From Dolosicoccus paucivorans (GTDB lineage: Bacteria > Bacillota > Bacilli > Lactobacillales > Aerococcaceae), in contig NZ_FNEL01000002.1 of NCBI RefSeq assembly GCF_900100125.1, positions 1 through 64,000 on the forward strand: a stretch of 64,000 nt of DNA, read 5' to 3'. The position numbers were made by a program, and so were the translations under genes. The notes beneath the pieces were generated by a model. It had not been told where the DNA came from. It did no database searches and saw only the letters and a list, made by a program, of their open reading frames with translations. Numbering within the stretch: the stretch's first letter is position 1; every line of letters starts with the position of its first letter. Positions 34,189-43,900 of this stretch are shown here, piece after piece.

Positions 34189-35091
34189 ATGAAATTTACA
34201 TGGATATATGAAGAAGAGACGCCGGTCTTACTAAGAACTTACTTAAAGCATTTAACCTTACCCAATAGTTTTATTAAATGGATTAAGCGTGAGGGACGCT
34301 TTATGATTAATGACGAACCAGTAACAGTAAGGTACCAAATTCAAAAAGGTGATCAGTTAGATATTTTATGTCCTTTAGAACGAGGTCATGACACTGTGAT
34401 ACCTACTTTCGAACCCATTGATGTCGTTTATGAAGATGATCATCTTTTAATCGTCAACAAACCGGCAGGGATCATTTCTATTCCTTCAATTAAGGATCCT
34501 AAGTCATCGATGGCTAACCGAATTAAAGGGTATTATGTTCAACAAGATTATGATAATCAGGTGATTCATATTGTTACTCGGCTAGACCGTCAAACGAGTG
34601 GACTGATGTTAATCGCAAAACACCGCTTAGCTCACGCTTGGTTAGATCGACAAATTCTTCAAGGCACATTAGACCGAGTTTATACAGGAATTTCTTCAAG
34701 AGGAGTCTGGCCTAAAGTAGGAATGATCGATGCGCCTGTAGGTCGCGACGAAGTGTCAATTATTACTCGCCGAGTCACACCCACAGGTAAACCGGCACAG
34801 ACAAGTTATCGCCTTTTACAAGAGTTGAAAGACAGTGCTTTATTGGAATTTAAATTGCATACAGGGCGAACTCACCAAATTAGAGTCCATACCCAACATA
34901 TGGGAGGCCCACTTGTAGGAGATGATTTATATGGCGGTCCGGTTTTATACCCTTTAACAAGACAAGGGCTTCACTGTAGTCTTATTCGGCTTATTCATCC
35001 CTTTACACAAGAGACATTAGAAGTAACTATCCCTCTTGCTGAGGATATGGTGCAATGGATTCAACTACATCAAATTAGAAACGGAGTATAA
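34189..35091 (+). CDS. RluA-family pseudouridine synthase (YjbO-like)
   Basis: 300 residues. An N-terminal S4-like region (about 15-70, 'NSFIKWIKREGRFMINDEPV') precedes the catalytic domain with 'TRLDRQTSG' and Asp133 as the predicted nucleophile, then 'HTGRTHQIRVH'. It converts U to pseudouridine in rRNA or tRNA; the exact target cannot be told from the sequence. It lies behind nadK as yjbO lies behind nadF in B. subtilis. Confidence 0.93.
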   Translation: MKFTWIYEEETPVLLRTYLKHLTLPNSFIKWIKREGRFMINDEPVTVRYQIQKGDQLDILCPLERGHDTVIPTFEPIDVVYEDDHLLIVNKPAGIISIPSIKDPKSSMANRIKGYYVQQDYDNQVIHIVTRLDRQTSGLMLIAKHRLAHAWLDRQILQGTLDRVYTGISSRGVWPKVGMIDAPVGRDEVSIITRRVTPTGKPAQTSYRLLQELKDSALLEFKLHTGRTHQIRVHTQHMGGPLVGDDLYGGPVLYPLTRQGLHCSLIRLIHPFTQETLEVTIPLAEDMVQWIQLHQIRNGV

Positions 35092-35092
35092 A

Positions 35093-36454
35093 ATGACTTT
35101 AAAAAACTTATCTCTAGAAAAACGGATTGAACATTTTTCAAAGCTTTTAGCAGAACATCGGATGGGACGGTTTAGAACAGACTTTTTAGCGCAACACGCT
35201 TTTGATCAAGTCCAAGTTTTTAAAGAGTTCAGTACTCACGAACGAAAGCACGTTTATGATTATATCTCTCCTGAAGAGATGGCGGGTCTATTTGATTCAG
35301 ATCCGATGGAAGAGAGTCTTTTGAAAGTATATTTTTCTGAAATGAACGCTCAGTATGCTGCGTCAACGTTATCGTTTATGAAACCAGATAACGCCGTGCA
35401 TATTTTAAATGAAATCGATGATACTCATCAAGTGAGTGCTTACTTAACGCTAATGCCTTCAAAAGTTGCTCGAGAGTTGAGTACGTTGTTAAACTATACA
35501 GATCATACGGCGGGCGCTTTAATGACAACAGATTTTGTTTCGGTTCCTGTTGAAATGACTGTAGGCGAAACCATTCAATACATTAAAAAAGAAGCGATTG
35601 AGGCGGAGACAATTTACTATGTGTACGTTGTCAATGAGGCAAACCAAATTCAAGGCGTTATTTCACTACGAGATTTAATTGTTCATTCCGATGAAGATCC
35701 GGTCTCTCAGTGGATGCGTCGTCAAGTCATTTCAGTAAACGTAAATGAAGAAGAAGAGGAAGTAGCCCGTACCGTTCAAGACTATAATTTGTTAGCTATT
35801 CCTGTTACAGGATACGATAATGAATTATTAGGTATTATTACAATTGATGATATTGTCGATGTATTAGAAGAAGTCGCGACAGCTAATTACTCCGGGCTAG
35901 CAGCCGTTGATGTTGATGAAGATCATGCAACACCTCTTCAAGCTTCAAAAGGACGTTTACCTTGGCTGATTACGTTACTGTTTCTAGGAATGGGAACGGC
36001 TACACTGATTGGAAAATATGAAACGTTAATTGAAGAAGCCACCGTTCTTTCAGCCTTTATTACGCTTATTACCGGTACGGCGGGAAATGCCGGAACCCAG
36101 TCTTTAGCCGTTGCGGTTAGAAAATTAACGAATAAAGATGAAGACGATAAACTGTTTTCTTCCTTTGGGTTTGAATTGATGACCGGCGTGTTGACTGGAT
36201 TAATTGTCGGAGTGACAATTGCATTGATTGCAGGAGTTTGGAAGCAAAATATCATTCTAGGTTTAATTATTGGAACGGCTATGATGTGCGCTATTATTGT
36301 CGCTAACTTAGCCGGTGCGTTAGTGCCCAAATTAATGGACAAAATCGGCTTTGATCCGGCTGTAGCGAGCGGGCCGTTTATTTCGACTTTGAGTGATTTG
36401 ACATCTGTTTTAATTTACTTTTCTATCGCATCTTTCTTTTTGGATAAGTTGTAA
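35093..36454 (+). CDS. mgtE: Magnesium transporter MgtE
   Basis: 453 residues. An N-terminal helical domain (about 20-125, 'EEMAGLFDSDPMEESLLKVYFSEM'), two CBS domains (about 130-255) and five C-terminal transmembrane helices (about 275-450) give the standard MgtE layout. 'TGTAGNAGTQSLAVAVR' is the conserved pore segment. The CBS gate closes the channel at high Mg2+. The start is ATG 35093 with CGGAGTA; no Mg2+ riboswitch leader exists because it follows the RluA-like gene by one base. Confidence 0.95.
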   Translation: MTLKNLSLEKRIEHFSKLLAEHRMGRFRTDFLAQHAFDQVQVFKEFSTHERKHVYDYISPEEMAGLFDSDPMEESLLKVYFSEMNAQYAASTLSFMKPDNAVHILNEIDDTHQVSAYLTLMPSKVARELSTLLNYTDHTAGALMTTDFVSVPVEMTVGETIQYIKKEAIEAETIYYVYVVNEANQIQGVISLRDLIVHSDEDPVSQWMRRQVISVNVNEEEEEVARTVQDYNLLAIPVTGYDNELLGIITIDDIVDVLEEVATANYSGLAAVDVDEDHATPLQASKGRLPWLITLLFLGMGTATLIGKYETLIEEATVLSAFITLITGTAGNAGTQSLAVAVRKLTNKDEDDKLFSSFGFELMTGVLTGLIVGVTIALIAGVWKQNIILGLIIGTAMMCAIIVANLAGALVPKLMDKIGFDPAVASGPFISTLSDLTSVLIYFSIASFFLDKL

Positions 36455-36455
36455 T

Positions 36456-36887
36456 TTAAATCAACTGTTTCATATCAAAATGTAAAATACCCGCATCCAT
36501 ATGTTGGCTGCCTTCAACTACGGTATAACCTAAAGATTCATAAAAAGGAACAGCGGTATGTTGAGCCGATAGAAATAATTGAGTGACTGATTGACTTTGA
36601 CCAAACTGTTTTATTTCATTCATCAGTTGACGTCCAACACCTTGACGTTGATAGTGAGATAAAACAGCAACCCGTTGAACGGTTAAGATATTTCGATCGA
36701 TTTTAATCCGGGCTACACAAATCGGTTGTTCTTGATCATAGCCGACGACATGATAATAAAGATCATCTTGTCCATCGAGCTCGAGTTGTGGGTCAATGCC
36801 TTGGTCTTTAATAAAGACCGCTTTTCTTATTTCTAAGGCATGTTGATAGATAGGATGGGTCAAATCTTGGGTCCATTTAAATTGCAC
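36456..36887 (-). CDS. GNAT-family N-acetyltransferase
   Basis: 143 residues with the acetyl-CoA site 'QRQGVGRQLM' near 88-97 and 'AQHTAVPFYESLGYTV' at the end, which is typical of the ElaA/YjcF-like GNAT group. The substrate is unknown. The start is GTG 36887 with GAGGCG upstream. Its stop lies one base from the mgtE stop, with no clear terminator between the convergent genes. Confidence 0.85.
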   Translation of the reverse strand: MQFKWTQDLTHPIYQHALEIRKAVFIKDQGIDPQLELDGQDDLYYHVVGYDQEQPICVARIKIDRNILTVQRVAVLSHYQRQGVGRQLMNEIKQFGQSQSVTQLFLSAQHTAVPFYESLGYTVVEGSQHMDAGILHFDMKQLI

Positions 36888-37046
36888 ATAAATCGCCTCT
36901 TTCTAAAAAAGTGGCTTTATTATACCATGAGTAAAAGAAAAAGCGTCAAATGTTCAATTAGTCTATGTTTTTTAAGAAATTTTTGATAAAATAAAAGAGT
37001 ACTGACATTTTATAATGTTATTTAAACATGAAAGAGGTGAATCAAT

Positions 37047-37718
37047 ATGAAACAATGGAATGAATTACCGAGTAGTTTATTTGGATATAATAAACAAGCG
37101 GTCAATCAGTTAATGAATCAACAAAATCAACAGATTGATGAGTTGACGAAACAAGTCGAAACGATGACTGAGAAGATAACGACCCTTGAAGATTCACTGT
37201 CTCATTACCAAGAAATTGAAGAGTCGCTGAAGACAAGTGTCATTGATGCTCGTATTACGGGAGATAAGATTTTAGAAGAATCCCATGACGCAGCTGAGCG
37301 TATTCGTGAACAGACGGAAGAACAGATGGAACAGTACAAAGAAGAAGTCACTCACCGTAGTGAAACCCTTGTACAACGAGGAATGGACTTACGAGTCCAA
37401 TTAGAAACGATGCGCGAATCAATGTTAGCGACCTTAAAAGAGTATGAACAATTTATTAAAGGAACAACCTTTAATGAACTTTTCCCTGAAAAAGAGATGA
37501 GCGAGATGACAAAACTTGTCACTGAATTCGACACCGACACAGTCTTACAAAAGCCTCAAGGCGACCTGGCTGGGATGGGGTTATCTCCCGATAGCAGCTT
37601 AAGCGATGAGGAAAAACAAGAATTAGCTAAACTCATTCAAGAAGTCATTGCTAATGAAGCACGCTCTACGCAGGAAAATAAGAGCTCACATTTGTCTGTT
37701 GTAAACCGTCAACAGTAG
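37047..37718 (+). CDS. DivIVA-like coiled-coil protein
   Basis: 223 residues. The first 25 ('LPSSLFGYNKQAVNQLM') resemble the DivIVA N-terminal membrane-binding motif (F..GY....V..F/L). A long coiled coil (about 25-145) follows, then an acidic linker and a Glu-rich tail. DivIVA and GpsB organise division and septal wall growth. The main divIVA normally lies beside sepF/ylmH, so this is a paralogue or relative with unknown role. A TGATAAAAT extended -10 (36984-36992) and AGAGGTG precede ATG 37047; a terminator closes the unit. Confidence 0.6.
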   Translation: MKQWNELPSSLFGYNKQAVNQLMNQQNQQIDELTKQVETMTEKITTLEDSLSHYQEIEESLKTSVIDARITGDKILEESHDAAERIREQTEEQMEQYKEEVTHRSETLVQRGMDLRVQLETMRESMLATLKEYEQFIKGTTFNELFPEKEMSEMTKLVTEFDTDTVLQKPQGDLAGMGLSPDSSLSDEEKQELAKLIQEVIANEARSTQENKSSHLSVVNRQQ

Positions 37719-37724
37719 TGATTG

Positions 37725-37754
37725 AACAACCCCTGAAGGGGTTGTTTGTTTTTT
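37725..37754 (+). terminator. Terminator after the DivIVA-like gene
   Basis: AACAACCCC (37725-37733) pairs with GGGGTTGTT (37738-37746), then a T-rich run. Confidence 0.85.
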
Positions 37755-37779
37755 AAAAGGATTTATAAGGAGGTTGTCC

Positions 37780-39354
37780 ATGGCTGGATTACAAGAAAAA
37801 GTGTCAAAACGTCGCACCTTTGCGATTATTTCCCACCCGGACGCGGGAAAAACAACCATCACTGAACAGTTATTGCTTTTTAGTGGAGCGATTCGTTCGG
37901 CGGGAACAGTTAAAGCGAAAGGTAAAGGAAAAGACTTTGCCACGTCGGACTGGATGGAAATTGAAAAACAAAGAGGTATTTCTATCACTAGTTCGGTGAT
38001 GCAAGTCGATTACGATGGATTACAAATCAATATTTTAGATACTCCCGGACACGAGGACTTCTCAGAAGATACTTATCGTACTTTAATGGCTGTGGATGCA
38101 GCCGTTATGGTCGTTGGTACAGGTAAAGGAATTGAGCCTCAGACGAAGAAATTATTTGAAGTCGTTAGTCGTCGTGGCATTCCAATTTTTACTTTTATGA
38201 ACAAATTAGACCGGGATGGAAGATCTCCTTTAGAGTTAGTGGATGAATTGGAAGAGGTTTTAGGCATTGATGCGTATCCAATGAACTGGCCTTTAGGAAT
38301 GGGGAGCGGACTTTTAGGGCTATATGATTTATACAACAAACGACTTGAACTAAGAGGAGCTGACCGAGAGCATGATGAGTTTATTCCCTTAGATGAAGAA
38401 GGCGAAGCCGTTGGCGATTATGAGTTTAAATCTTCGAGTCTTTATCAGCAAGGTATTGAAGATGCGATGTTACTCCATGAAGCAGGAAATGAATTTGACT
38501 TAGATAAAATTAAAAAAGGTCGCTTAACTCCAGTATTTTTCGGATCGGCTTTAACAGGTTTCGGCGTTAAAACCTTTTTAGACGCCTTTGTTGACCTAGC
38601 TTCTGCGCCGGATAGTCATGAACTAATGAATGGCGAAATACTCGAACCAACGGATGAGCGCTTTAGTGGGTTTGTTTTTAAAATTCAAGCCAATATGAAC
38701 CCAAAACACCGCGACCGTATTGCCTTTGTTAGAATTTGTTCTGGCCAATTCGATAAAGGAATGGAAGTAACTTTAGACCGAACAGGTAAAACAATGCGCT
38801 TAGCCCATACGACGCAATTTATGGCTGATTCTAGAGAAGAAGTTCAATCAGCTGTAGCAGGAGATATTATCGGGTTATTTGATACAGGAAACTTTCAAAT
38901 AGGAGATTCAATTTATACAGGTAATCGCGAGATTGAATTTAAACCGTTACCTCAATTTACTCCGGAATTATTTATGAAAGTCTCTCCTAAAAACGTTATG
39001 AAACAAAAATCATTCCATAAAGGAATGGAACAATTGGTTCAAGAAGGAGCCATCCAACTTTACAAAACCTATCATTCTCAAGAGTATATTTTAGGGGCGG
39101 TAGGCCAATTACAGTTTGAAATATTCCAACACCGTTTATTAAATGAATACAATGCTGAAGTAGAAATGACACCGATGGGTCATCGTATTGCACGTTGGAT
39201 TGACGAAGAGGACTTGGATACATCCATGTCTTCTAGCCGAAATTTATTAGCAACGGATCGCTATGGACAACCGGTTATCTTATTTGAGAATACTTTTGCT
39301 GAAAATTGGTTTAAAGACAAGTACCCCGACGTTACTCTTCATCAATTGATGTGA
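37780..39354 (+). CDS. prfC: Peptide chain release factor 3
   Basis: 524 residues. The GTPase P-loop region 'SHPDAGKTT' is at 18-26, G3 'DTPGHEDF' and G4 'NKLD' follow, with the RF3-specific domains behind. RF3 removes RF1/RF2 from the ribosome after peptide release. The start is ATG 37780, six bases after AGGAGG; a TTG at 37774 lies in the ribosome site. It stands alone between terminators and the ptsH promoter region. Confidence 0.96.
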   Translation: MAGLQEKVSKRRTFAIISHPDAGKTTITEQLLLFSGAIRSAGTVKAKGKGKDFATSDWMEIEKQRGISITSSVMQVDYDGLQINILDTPGHEDFSEDTYRTLMAVDAAVMVVGTGKGIEPQTKKLFEVVSRRGIPIFTFMNKLDRDGRSPLELVDELEEVLGIDAYPMNWPLGMGSGLLGLYDLYNKRLELRGADREHDEFIPLDEEGEAVGDYEFKSSSLYQQGIEDAMLLHEAGNEFDLDKIKKGRLTPVFFGSALTGFGVKTFLDAFVDLASAPDSHELMNGEILEPTDERFSGFVFKIQANMNPKHRDRIAFVRICSGQFDKGMEVTLDRTGKTMRLAHTTQFMADSREEVQSAVAGDIIGLFDTGNFQIGDSIYTGNREIEFKPLPQFTPELFMKVSPKNVMKQKSFHKGMEQLVQEGAIQLYKTYHSQEYILGAVGQLQFEIFQHRLLNEYNAEVEMTPMGHRIARWIDEEDLDTSMSSSRNLLATDRYGQPVILFENTFAENWFKDKYPDVTLHQLM

Positions 39355-39429
39355 TGCGGTTTTTGAGAGATTTATTAGAATATTTAAGAGTAATATAGGT
39401 TTTATCTTTTCTTTTTAGAGATAATTCGT

Positions 39430-39462
39430 TATAATTAAGGTGACGCTTACATAAAATGTAAG
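39430..39462 (+). promoter_or_regulatory. ptsHI promoter -10 and downstream palindrome
   Basis: TATAAT lies at 39430-39435 with a poor -35. From 39446 to 39462, CTTACAT-AAA-ATGTAAG is a perfect 17-base palindrome around the expected start of the transcript. It does not match the cre consensus. It could be an operator for an unknown regulator or a 5'-end RNA hairpin. Confidence 0.5.
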
Positions 39463-39521
39463 ATAATAATATTATACCAATGGACAAGGAACCTTTGTCT
39501 ATTGAAAGGAGAATGGATTCA

Positions 39522-39788
39522 ATGGAGAAGAAAGATTTTAACATTATTGCAGATACAGGTATTCACGCTCGTCCTGCAACATTATTAGTACAAACAGCAA
39601 GCAAATTTGCTTCAGATATTAACTTAGAATATAAAGGTAAATCAGTTAACCTAAAATCAATCATGGGCGTTATGTCTCTAGGCGTTGGTCAAGGAGCAGA
39701 CGTAACAATTACAGCTGAAGGTGACGATGCTAAAGAAGCTATCGACGCAATCACTGAAACAATGAAGAATGAAGGTTTGGCTGACTAG
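39522..39788 (+). CDS. ptsH: Phosphocarrier protein HPr
   Basis: 88 residues from ATG 39522, ten bases after AAAGGAG. The active His15 lies in GIHARPA and the regulatory Ser46 in '[12 protein letters not shown]'. HPr carries phosphate from enzyme I to sugar-specific EIIA; Ser46-P drives CcpA-linked carbon repression in Firmicutes. ptsI follows after one base. Confidence 0.97.
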   Translation: MEKKDFNIIADTGIHARPATLLVQTASKFASDINLEYKGKSVNLKSIMGVMSLGVGQGADVTITAEGDDAKEAIDAITETMKNEGLAD

Positions 39789-39789
39789 T

Positions 39790-41529
39790 ATGACAAACTA
39801 TTCAGGAATTGCGGCGAGTGATGGAATTGCCATTGCTCCCGCTTATTTATTAACCGAACCAGATTTAAGTTTCGAAAGTGTCACTATTTCTGATGCTCAA
39901 GCTGAAATTGATCGCCTTGACCAAGCGTTAGTTCAAGCAAAACAAGAAATTAGTAATATTCGTCAAACAGCAGCGGAATCTTTAGGTGAAGAAGAAGCTC
40001 AAGTATTTGATGCTCACTTACTTGTATTAGAAGACCCTGAATTAACAGACCAAGTAAAAGCTAAGATTGAAGAAGAGAAGATGAACGCAGAGCGTGCCTT
40101 AAAAGACGTTTCTGATATGTTCATTATGATGTTTGAGTCGATGGAAGATAACCCTTATATGCAAGAACGTGCAGCAGATATTCGCGACGTTTCAGAACGT
40201 GTTCTTGCCGCGCTATTAGGGGTGAAGCTACCAAGCCCAACAGCTATTAATAAAGAAGTGGTTGTTTTAGCTCACGACTTAACACCAAGTGACACGGCTC
40301 AACTAAACAAGCGCTACGTAAAAGCCTTTGTGACAAATATTGGTGGTAGAACGTCTCACTCTGCTATTATGGCACGTTCTTTAGAGATTCCAGCAATTGT
40401 TGGTACAGAAAATATCACTCAAGTTGTTAAAGACGGTGATATTTTAATCGTTGATGCGATGGAAGGAATCGTTATTCCTAACCCAACGCCAGAACAAATT
40501 GCTGAATACGAACAAAAAATTAAAGAATATGAAGCCTTAAAAGCAGAATGGGCTCAATTAGTGGATGCAGCAACTGAGACTAAAGATGGTCACCACGTAG
40601 AAATTGGTGCCAACATTGGTACACCAAAAGACGTTGAAGGTGCTTTATCTCACGGTGCAGAAGCGATTGGATTATACCGTACTGAGTTCTTATATATGGA
40701 TTCAGCGGATTTCCCAACAGAAGATGAACAATATGACGCTTATAAGACAGTGTTAGAATCTATGGGAGATCGTCCGGTGGTTGTCCGTACGATGGATATC
40801 GGTGGGGATAAGGAATTACCATATTTAGAACTTCCAGAAGAAATGAACCCATTCTTAGGTTACCGCGCAATCCGTATCTCTCTTGATCAAAAAGATATGT
40901 TCCGTACACAGTTACGTGCTTTACTACGTGCGTCTGTTCACGGTAACTTAAAGATCATGTTCCCAATGATCGCAACGTTAGAAGAATTTAGAGAAGCTAA
41001 AGGATTCTTTGAAGAAGTTAAAGCAGAACTTCAAGGCGAAGGTCAAGAAGTATCTGACTCAATTGAAGTAGGAATTATGATCGAAATTCCAGCGGCTGCT
41101 GTTTTAGCTCATCAGTTTGCTAAAGAAGTTGACTTCTTCAGTATTGGAACAAACGACTTAATCCAATACACAATGGCTGCAGACCGTATGAACGAACGCG
41201 TATCATACTTATACCAACCATATAACCCATCTATTTTAACATTAATCAAGCATGTTATTGATTCTTCTCATAAAGAAGGTAAATGGACAGGTATGTGTGG
41301 GGAAATGGCTGGAGATCAAACAGCTGTTCCGTTATTACTTGGTATGGGCTTAGACGAGTTCTCAATGAGCGCAACAAGTGTTCTAAAAACTCGTAGCTTA
41401 ATTAAGAAATTAACACTAGCAGATATGCAAGCTCTAGCAGACAAAGCGATTAACGAGTGTACAACTTCTCAAGAAGTTGAAGCACTAGTTCAAGAAGCGG
41501 TTGAAAAAGCTAACCAAGCTAACGCATAA
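39790..41529 (+). CDS. ptsI: PTS enzyme I (phosphoenolpyruvate-protein phosphotransferase)
   Basis: 579 residues. The phosphohistidine segment '[12 protein letters not shown]' lies near 190, and the C-terminal PEP-binding barrel has '[10 protein letters not shown]' and '[14 protein letters not shown]'. It moves phosphate from PEP to HPr. The start is ATG 39790, coupled to the ptsH stop. Confidence 0.97.
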   Translation: MTNYSGIAASDGIAIAPAYLLTEPDLSFESVTISDAQAEIDRLDQALVQAKQEISNIRQTAAESLGEEEAQVFDAHLLVLEDPELTDQVKAKIEEEKMNAERALKDVSDMFIMMFESMEDNPYMQERAADIRDVSERVLAALLGVKLPSPTAINKEVVVLAHDLTPSDTAQLNKRYVKAFVTNIGGRTSHSAIMARSLEIPAIVGTENITQVVKDGDILIVDAMEGIVIPNPTPEQIAEYEQKIKEYEALKAEWAQLVDAATETKDGHHVEIGANIGTPKDVEGALSHGAEAIGLYRTEFLYMDSADFPTEDEQYDAYKTVLESMGDRPVVVRTMDIGGDKELPYLELPEEMNPFLGYRAIRISLDQKDMFRTQLRALLRASVHGNLKIMFPMIATLEEFREAKGFFEEVKAELQGEGQEVSDSIEVGIMIEIPAAAVLAHQFAKEVDFFSIGTNDLIQYTMAADRMNERVSYLYQPYNPSILTLIKHVIDSSHKEGKWTGMCGEMAGDQTAVPLLLGMGLDEFSMSATSVLKTRSLIKKLTLADMQALADKAINECTTSQEVEALVQEAVEKANQANA

Positions 41530-41543
41530 TAATACAACAAAGG

Positions 41544-41579
41544 AATACTCTTAGATCGTTTGAATCTAAGAGTATTTTT
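41544..41579 (+). terminator. ptsHI terminator
   Basis: AATACTCTTAGAT (41544-41556) pairs perfectly with ATCTAAGAGTATT (41564-41576), then T-rich. Confidence 0.92.
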
Positions 41580-41615
41580 GTCATTTGAATTAAAATACAG
41601 TAGGAGGGGCTTTTT

Positions 41616-41840
41616 TTGGAGACGTCAGTTTTAATTTCGTTAGTTAAACGGTTAATGATGATGAAAAAAAGCAATCAAGAAGAAGTGCGTCATTTTGAAA
41701 TGGATGGAGTAGAGCGCGCGCAAGTTACTTATAATCCTCAAACAGAGCTGTATACGTTGTCCGATCATTTAACTGGACGTCAATATTTATTCGATAATGT
41801 TGATCTAGTAGCGATCGACTTATATGAACTACTAGGGTGA
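41616..41840 (+). CDS. ykuJ: DUF1797 family protein YkuJ
   Basis: 74 residues. 'VRHFEMDGVERAQVTY' and the ending 'FDNVDLVAIDLYELLG' match the small YkuJ family (in B. subtilis 'PFDNIDMVSIEIFELL'). Function is unknown. The start is TTG 41616, seven or eight bases after TAGGAGGGG. It is short but well supported by family similarity. Confidence 0.82.
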   Translation: METSVLISLVKRLMMMKKSNQEEVRHFEMDGVERAQVTYNPQTELYTLSDHLTGRQYLFDNVDLVAIDLYELLG

Positions 41841-41862
41841 AACTGAGCTTTTGTTTAAGATA

Positions 41863-41871
41863 TGGTATAAT
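41863..41871 (+). promoter_or_regulatory. yqeG operon promoter (extended -10)
   Basis: TGGTATAAT (41863-41871) is a perfect extended -10, 38 bases before the yqeG start. It probably drives the run from yqeG to tmcAL, because no terminator is seen within it. Confidence 0.6.
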
Positions 41872-41909
41872 AGAAGGAACGAATTCACAAGAAATGGACG
41901 GTAAATGCA

Positions 41910-42437
41910 TTGAAAACACTCTTTACTCCGACGTGGATAATAAATTCCATTTATCATATTAAACCCCAAGATTTATTAGACCGCGGTTTTCGCGCGGCAA
42001 TCATCGACTTAGATAATACACTGCTTGCTTGGGATCATTTAGATCACACACCGCAGATGAAAGAATGGATTGAATCGTTATTAAAAGAAGGCATCAAAGT
42101 TCACCTTTTGTCTAATAATACGGATGAGCGCGTAAAGCGAGTCGCTGATCCTTTGAAATTGACTTACACTCCCAATGCACTAAAACCTATGCGACGTAAT
42201 TTTAGAATTGCCATGGAGCAATTAAATGAACCTGCGGAGCGAATTGTTGTAATAGGCGATCAAATTATGACGGATGTCTTAGGGGCAGGAAGAGTAGGCA
42301 TGAAAAGTATTTTAGTTAAACCGATTGCTCATAATGATATCATTTATTCTTGGCTCAATCGCCGATTAGAAAGCGTCGTTTTACGATCATTAAATATTGA
42401 CAAACAATCAGATTGGGGAGATACACTTGACGACTAG
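41910..42437 (+). CDS. yqeG: HAD-type phosphatase YqeG
   Basis: 175 residues. The HAD motif 'DLDNTLLAWD' is near 33-42 and 'VIGDQIMTDVLGA' near 108, as in the YqeG IIIA-type phosphatases. The start appears to be TTG 41910; no in-frame ATG or GTG is nearby, and the ribosome site is weak. The physiological substrate is unknown. The stop overlaps the start of yqeH. Confidence 0.9.
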   Translation: MKTLFTPTWIINSIYHIKPQDLLDRGFRAAIIDLDNTLLAWDHLDHTPQMKEWIESLLKEGIKVHLLSNNTDERVKRVADPLKLTYTPNALKPMRRNFRIAMEQLNEPAERIVVIGDQIMTDVLGAGRVGMKSILVKPIAHNDIIYSWLNRRLESVVLRSLNIDKQSDWGDTLDD

Positions 42438-43545
42438 ACAAATTGATTACCAATGTATAGGGTGCGGAGCGACTATCCAAACGACAAATCCTAATGAACC
42501 CGGCTATTTACCTAATAGCGCACTACAAAAAGGGTTAGAAAAGGGCGAGTTTTATTGCCAGCGTTGTTTTAAATTAAGACATTACAATGAAATTCAAGAT
42601 CTAGATATTTCAGATGATGTCTTTTTAACGAAATTAAGTCAAATCTCAAATGATCGCGGTCTAATTATTAATGTCGTCGACTTATTTGACGTGGAAGGTA
42701 GTATGATTCAAGGATTAAATCGCCTCATTGGCGAACAACCTTTCGTAGTCTATGCTAATAAATTCGATCTTTTACCAAAAGTAACTAAGAAAAATCGCGT
42801 GCGTCATTGGATAGAGCATACTTTTTATCAAAATGGCTTACGTCCATCAGACGTTTTATTAGGATCAGCAACGAAGAAAACACCCGCTAAAGAGTTGATT
42901 GATTTAATCGAAGCACACATTCAAACTAAAAATATCTATATTGTCGGTGTGACGAATGTAGGGAAATCAACTTTAATTAATCAGCTGATTCATTATTACG
43001 GTGGCGAAAGAGAAATTATTACCACTTCAAACGTACCAGGAACAACATTAGATTTAATTCATATTCCTTTAAATGAAAAATATGGAATTATTGACACACC
43101 TGGTATTATCCACCGTCATCAAATAGCTCATTATTTAACGCGTGAAGAAATGAAACAAGTACTCCCGACAAAACCTCTTAAGCCTAAGACATTCCAATTA
43201 AATCAAGGTCAAACGATTTTTATTAACGGATTGGCTCGAGTCGATTTTGTTAAAGGAGACCCAAGTTCCTTTACATTCTATGTCTCAAACGGGGCATACT
43301 TACACCGAACAAAATTAGAAAAAGCCGATGAGTTTTATCAAAACCACCTAGGAGAACTTTTGTCTCCGCCAAATCTGGAACATAAAGACTCATTCCCACC
43401 TTTAATTAGCCAATCGATTACACTTCATCCAAATCAAGACATTGCGATTTCAGGATTAGGTTGGTTTACAGTTAACAAAAAGGTTCAAATTACTTTATGG
43501 ACGCCTAAAGGAGTCTCCTTTGCGATTCGTGAGTCAATTATTTAA
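42427..43545 (+). CDS. yqeH: Ribosome biogenesis GTPase YqeH
   Basis: 372 residues from TTG 42427 (GGGGAG six bases upstream). A Cys4 zinc finger (CIGCG...CQRC) precedes a circularly permuted GTPase domain: G4 'NKFDLL' before G1 'GVTNVGKST' at 174-182 and G3 'DTPG'. YqeH acts in 30S assembly. It overlaps yqeG by 11 bases. In B. subtilis aroE follows; here yhbY follows directly. Confidence 0.95.
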   Translation: MTTRQIDYQCIGCGATIQTTNPNEPGYLPNSALQKGLEKGEFYCQRCFKLRHYNEIQDLDISDDVFLTKLSQISNDRGLIINVVDLFDVEGSMIQGLNRLIGEQPFVVYANKFDLLPKVTKKNRVRHWIEHTFYQNGLRPSDVLLGSATKKTPAKELIDLIEAHIQTKNIYIVGVTNVGKSTLINQLIHYYGGEREIITTSNVPGTTLDLIHIPLNEKYGIIDTPGIIHRHQIAHYLTREEMKQVLPTKPLKPKTFQLNQGQTIFINGLARVDFVKGDPSSFTFYVSNGAYLHRTKLEKADEFYQNHLGELLSPPNLEHKDSFPPLISQSITLHPNQDIAISGLGWFTVNKKVQITLWTPKGVSFAIRESII

Positions 43546-43564
43546 ATTTAGAAAGGATGATTAA

Positions 43565-43882
43565 ATGTACGAATTATCAAAACCTCAATTAAAATGGTTA
43601 AGAAAAGAATCTCACCAACACAAACCTATTTTTCAAATGGGTAAAAATGGACTAACGGAAGCTTTTTATGAACAAGTCGATGAAGCATTAGAAAAGCGCG
43701 AGTTGGTTAAGATTTCTCTACTTCAAAACACCAGTGAAGAATTAGAAGAAACAGCAAACCGCTTAAGCCAAGCGCTTGAAGCAAACATTGTTCAAACGAT
43801 TGGTAGTACAATTGTATTATACCGTCGTTCTCATAATAAAAAGAACCGCAAAATTAGTGAAGAAGTCCGTCGCGCACGTTAA
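43565..43882 (+). CDS. yhbY: CRM-domain RNA-binding protein YhbY (YqeI)
   Basis: 105 residues covering one CRM domain, 'MGKNGLTEAFYEQVDEALEKRELVKI' with the GxxG-type loop. It associates with pre-50S ribosomes in relatives. ATG 43565 follows GAAAGGATG. It belongs to the yqe ribosome-assembly run. Confidence 0.94.
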   Translation: MYELSKPQLKWLRKESHQHKPIFQMGKNGLTEAFYEQVDEALEKRELVKISLLQNTSEELEETANRLSQALEANIVQTIGSTIVLYRRSHNKKNRKISEEVRRAR

Positions 43883-43900
43883 TTTAGAAAAGAGGTTGCG

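Noticed and set aside
36440-36470. Terminator between mgtE and the GNAT gene
   Set aside because: Only a 5-bp AT-rich stem is present and the two stops are one base apart; not enough to call a terminator.
36456-36887. A toxin-antitoxin type GNAT toxin
   Set aside because: There is no antitoxin-like partner gene next to it, and the motif set fits ordinary ElaA/YjcF-type acetyltransferases.
39446-39462. cre site for CcpA at ptsH
   Set aside because: The palindrome lacks the central CG and the TGWAANCGNTNWCA pattern.
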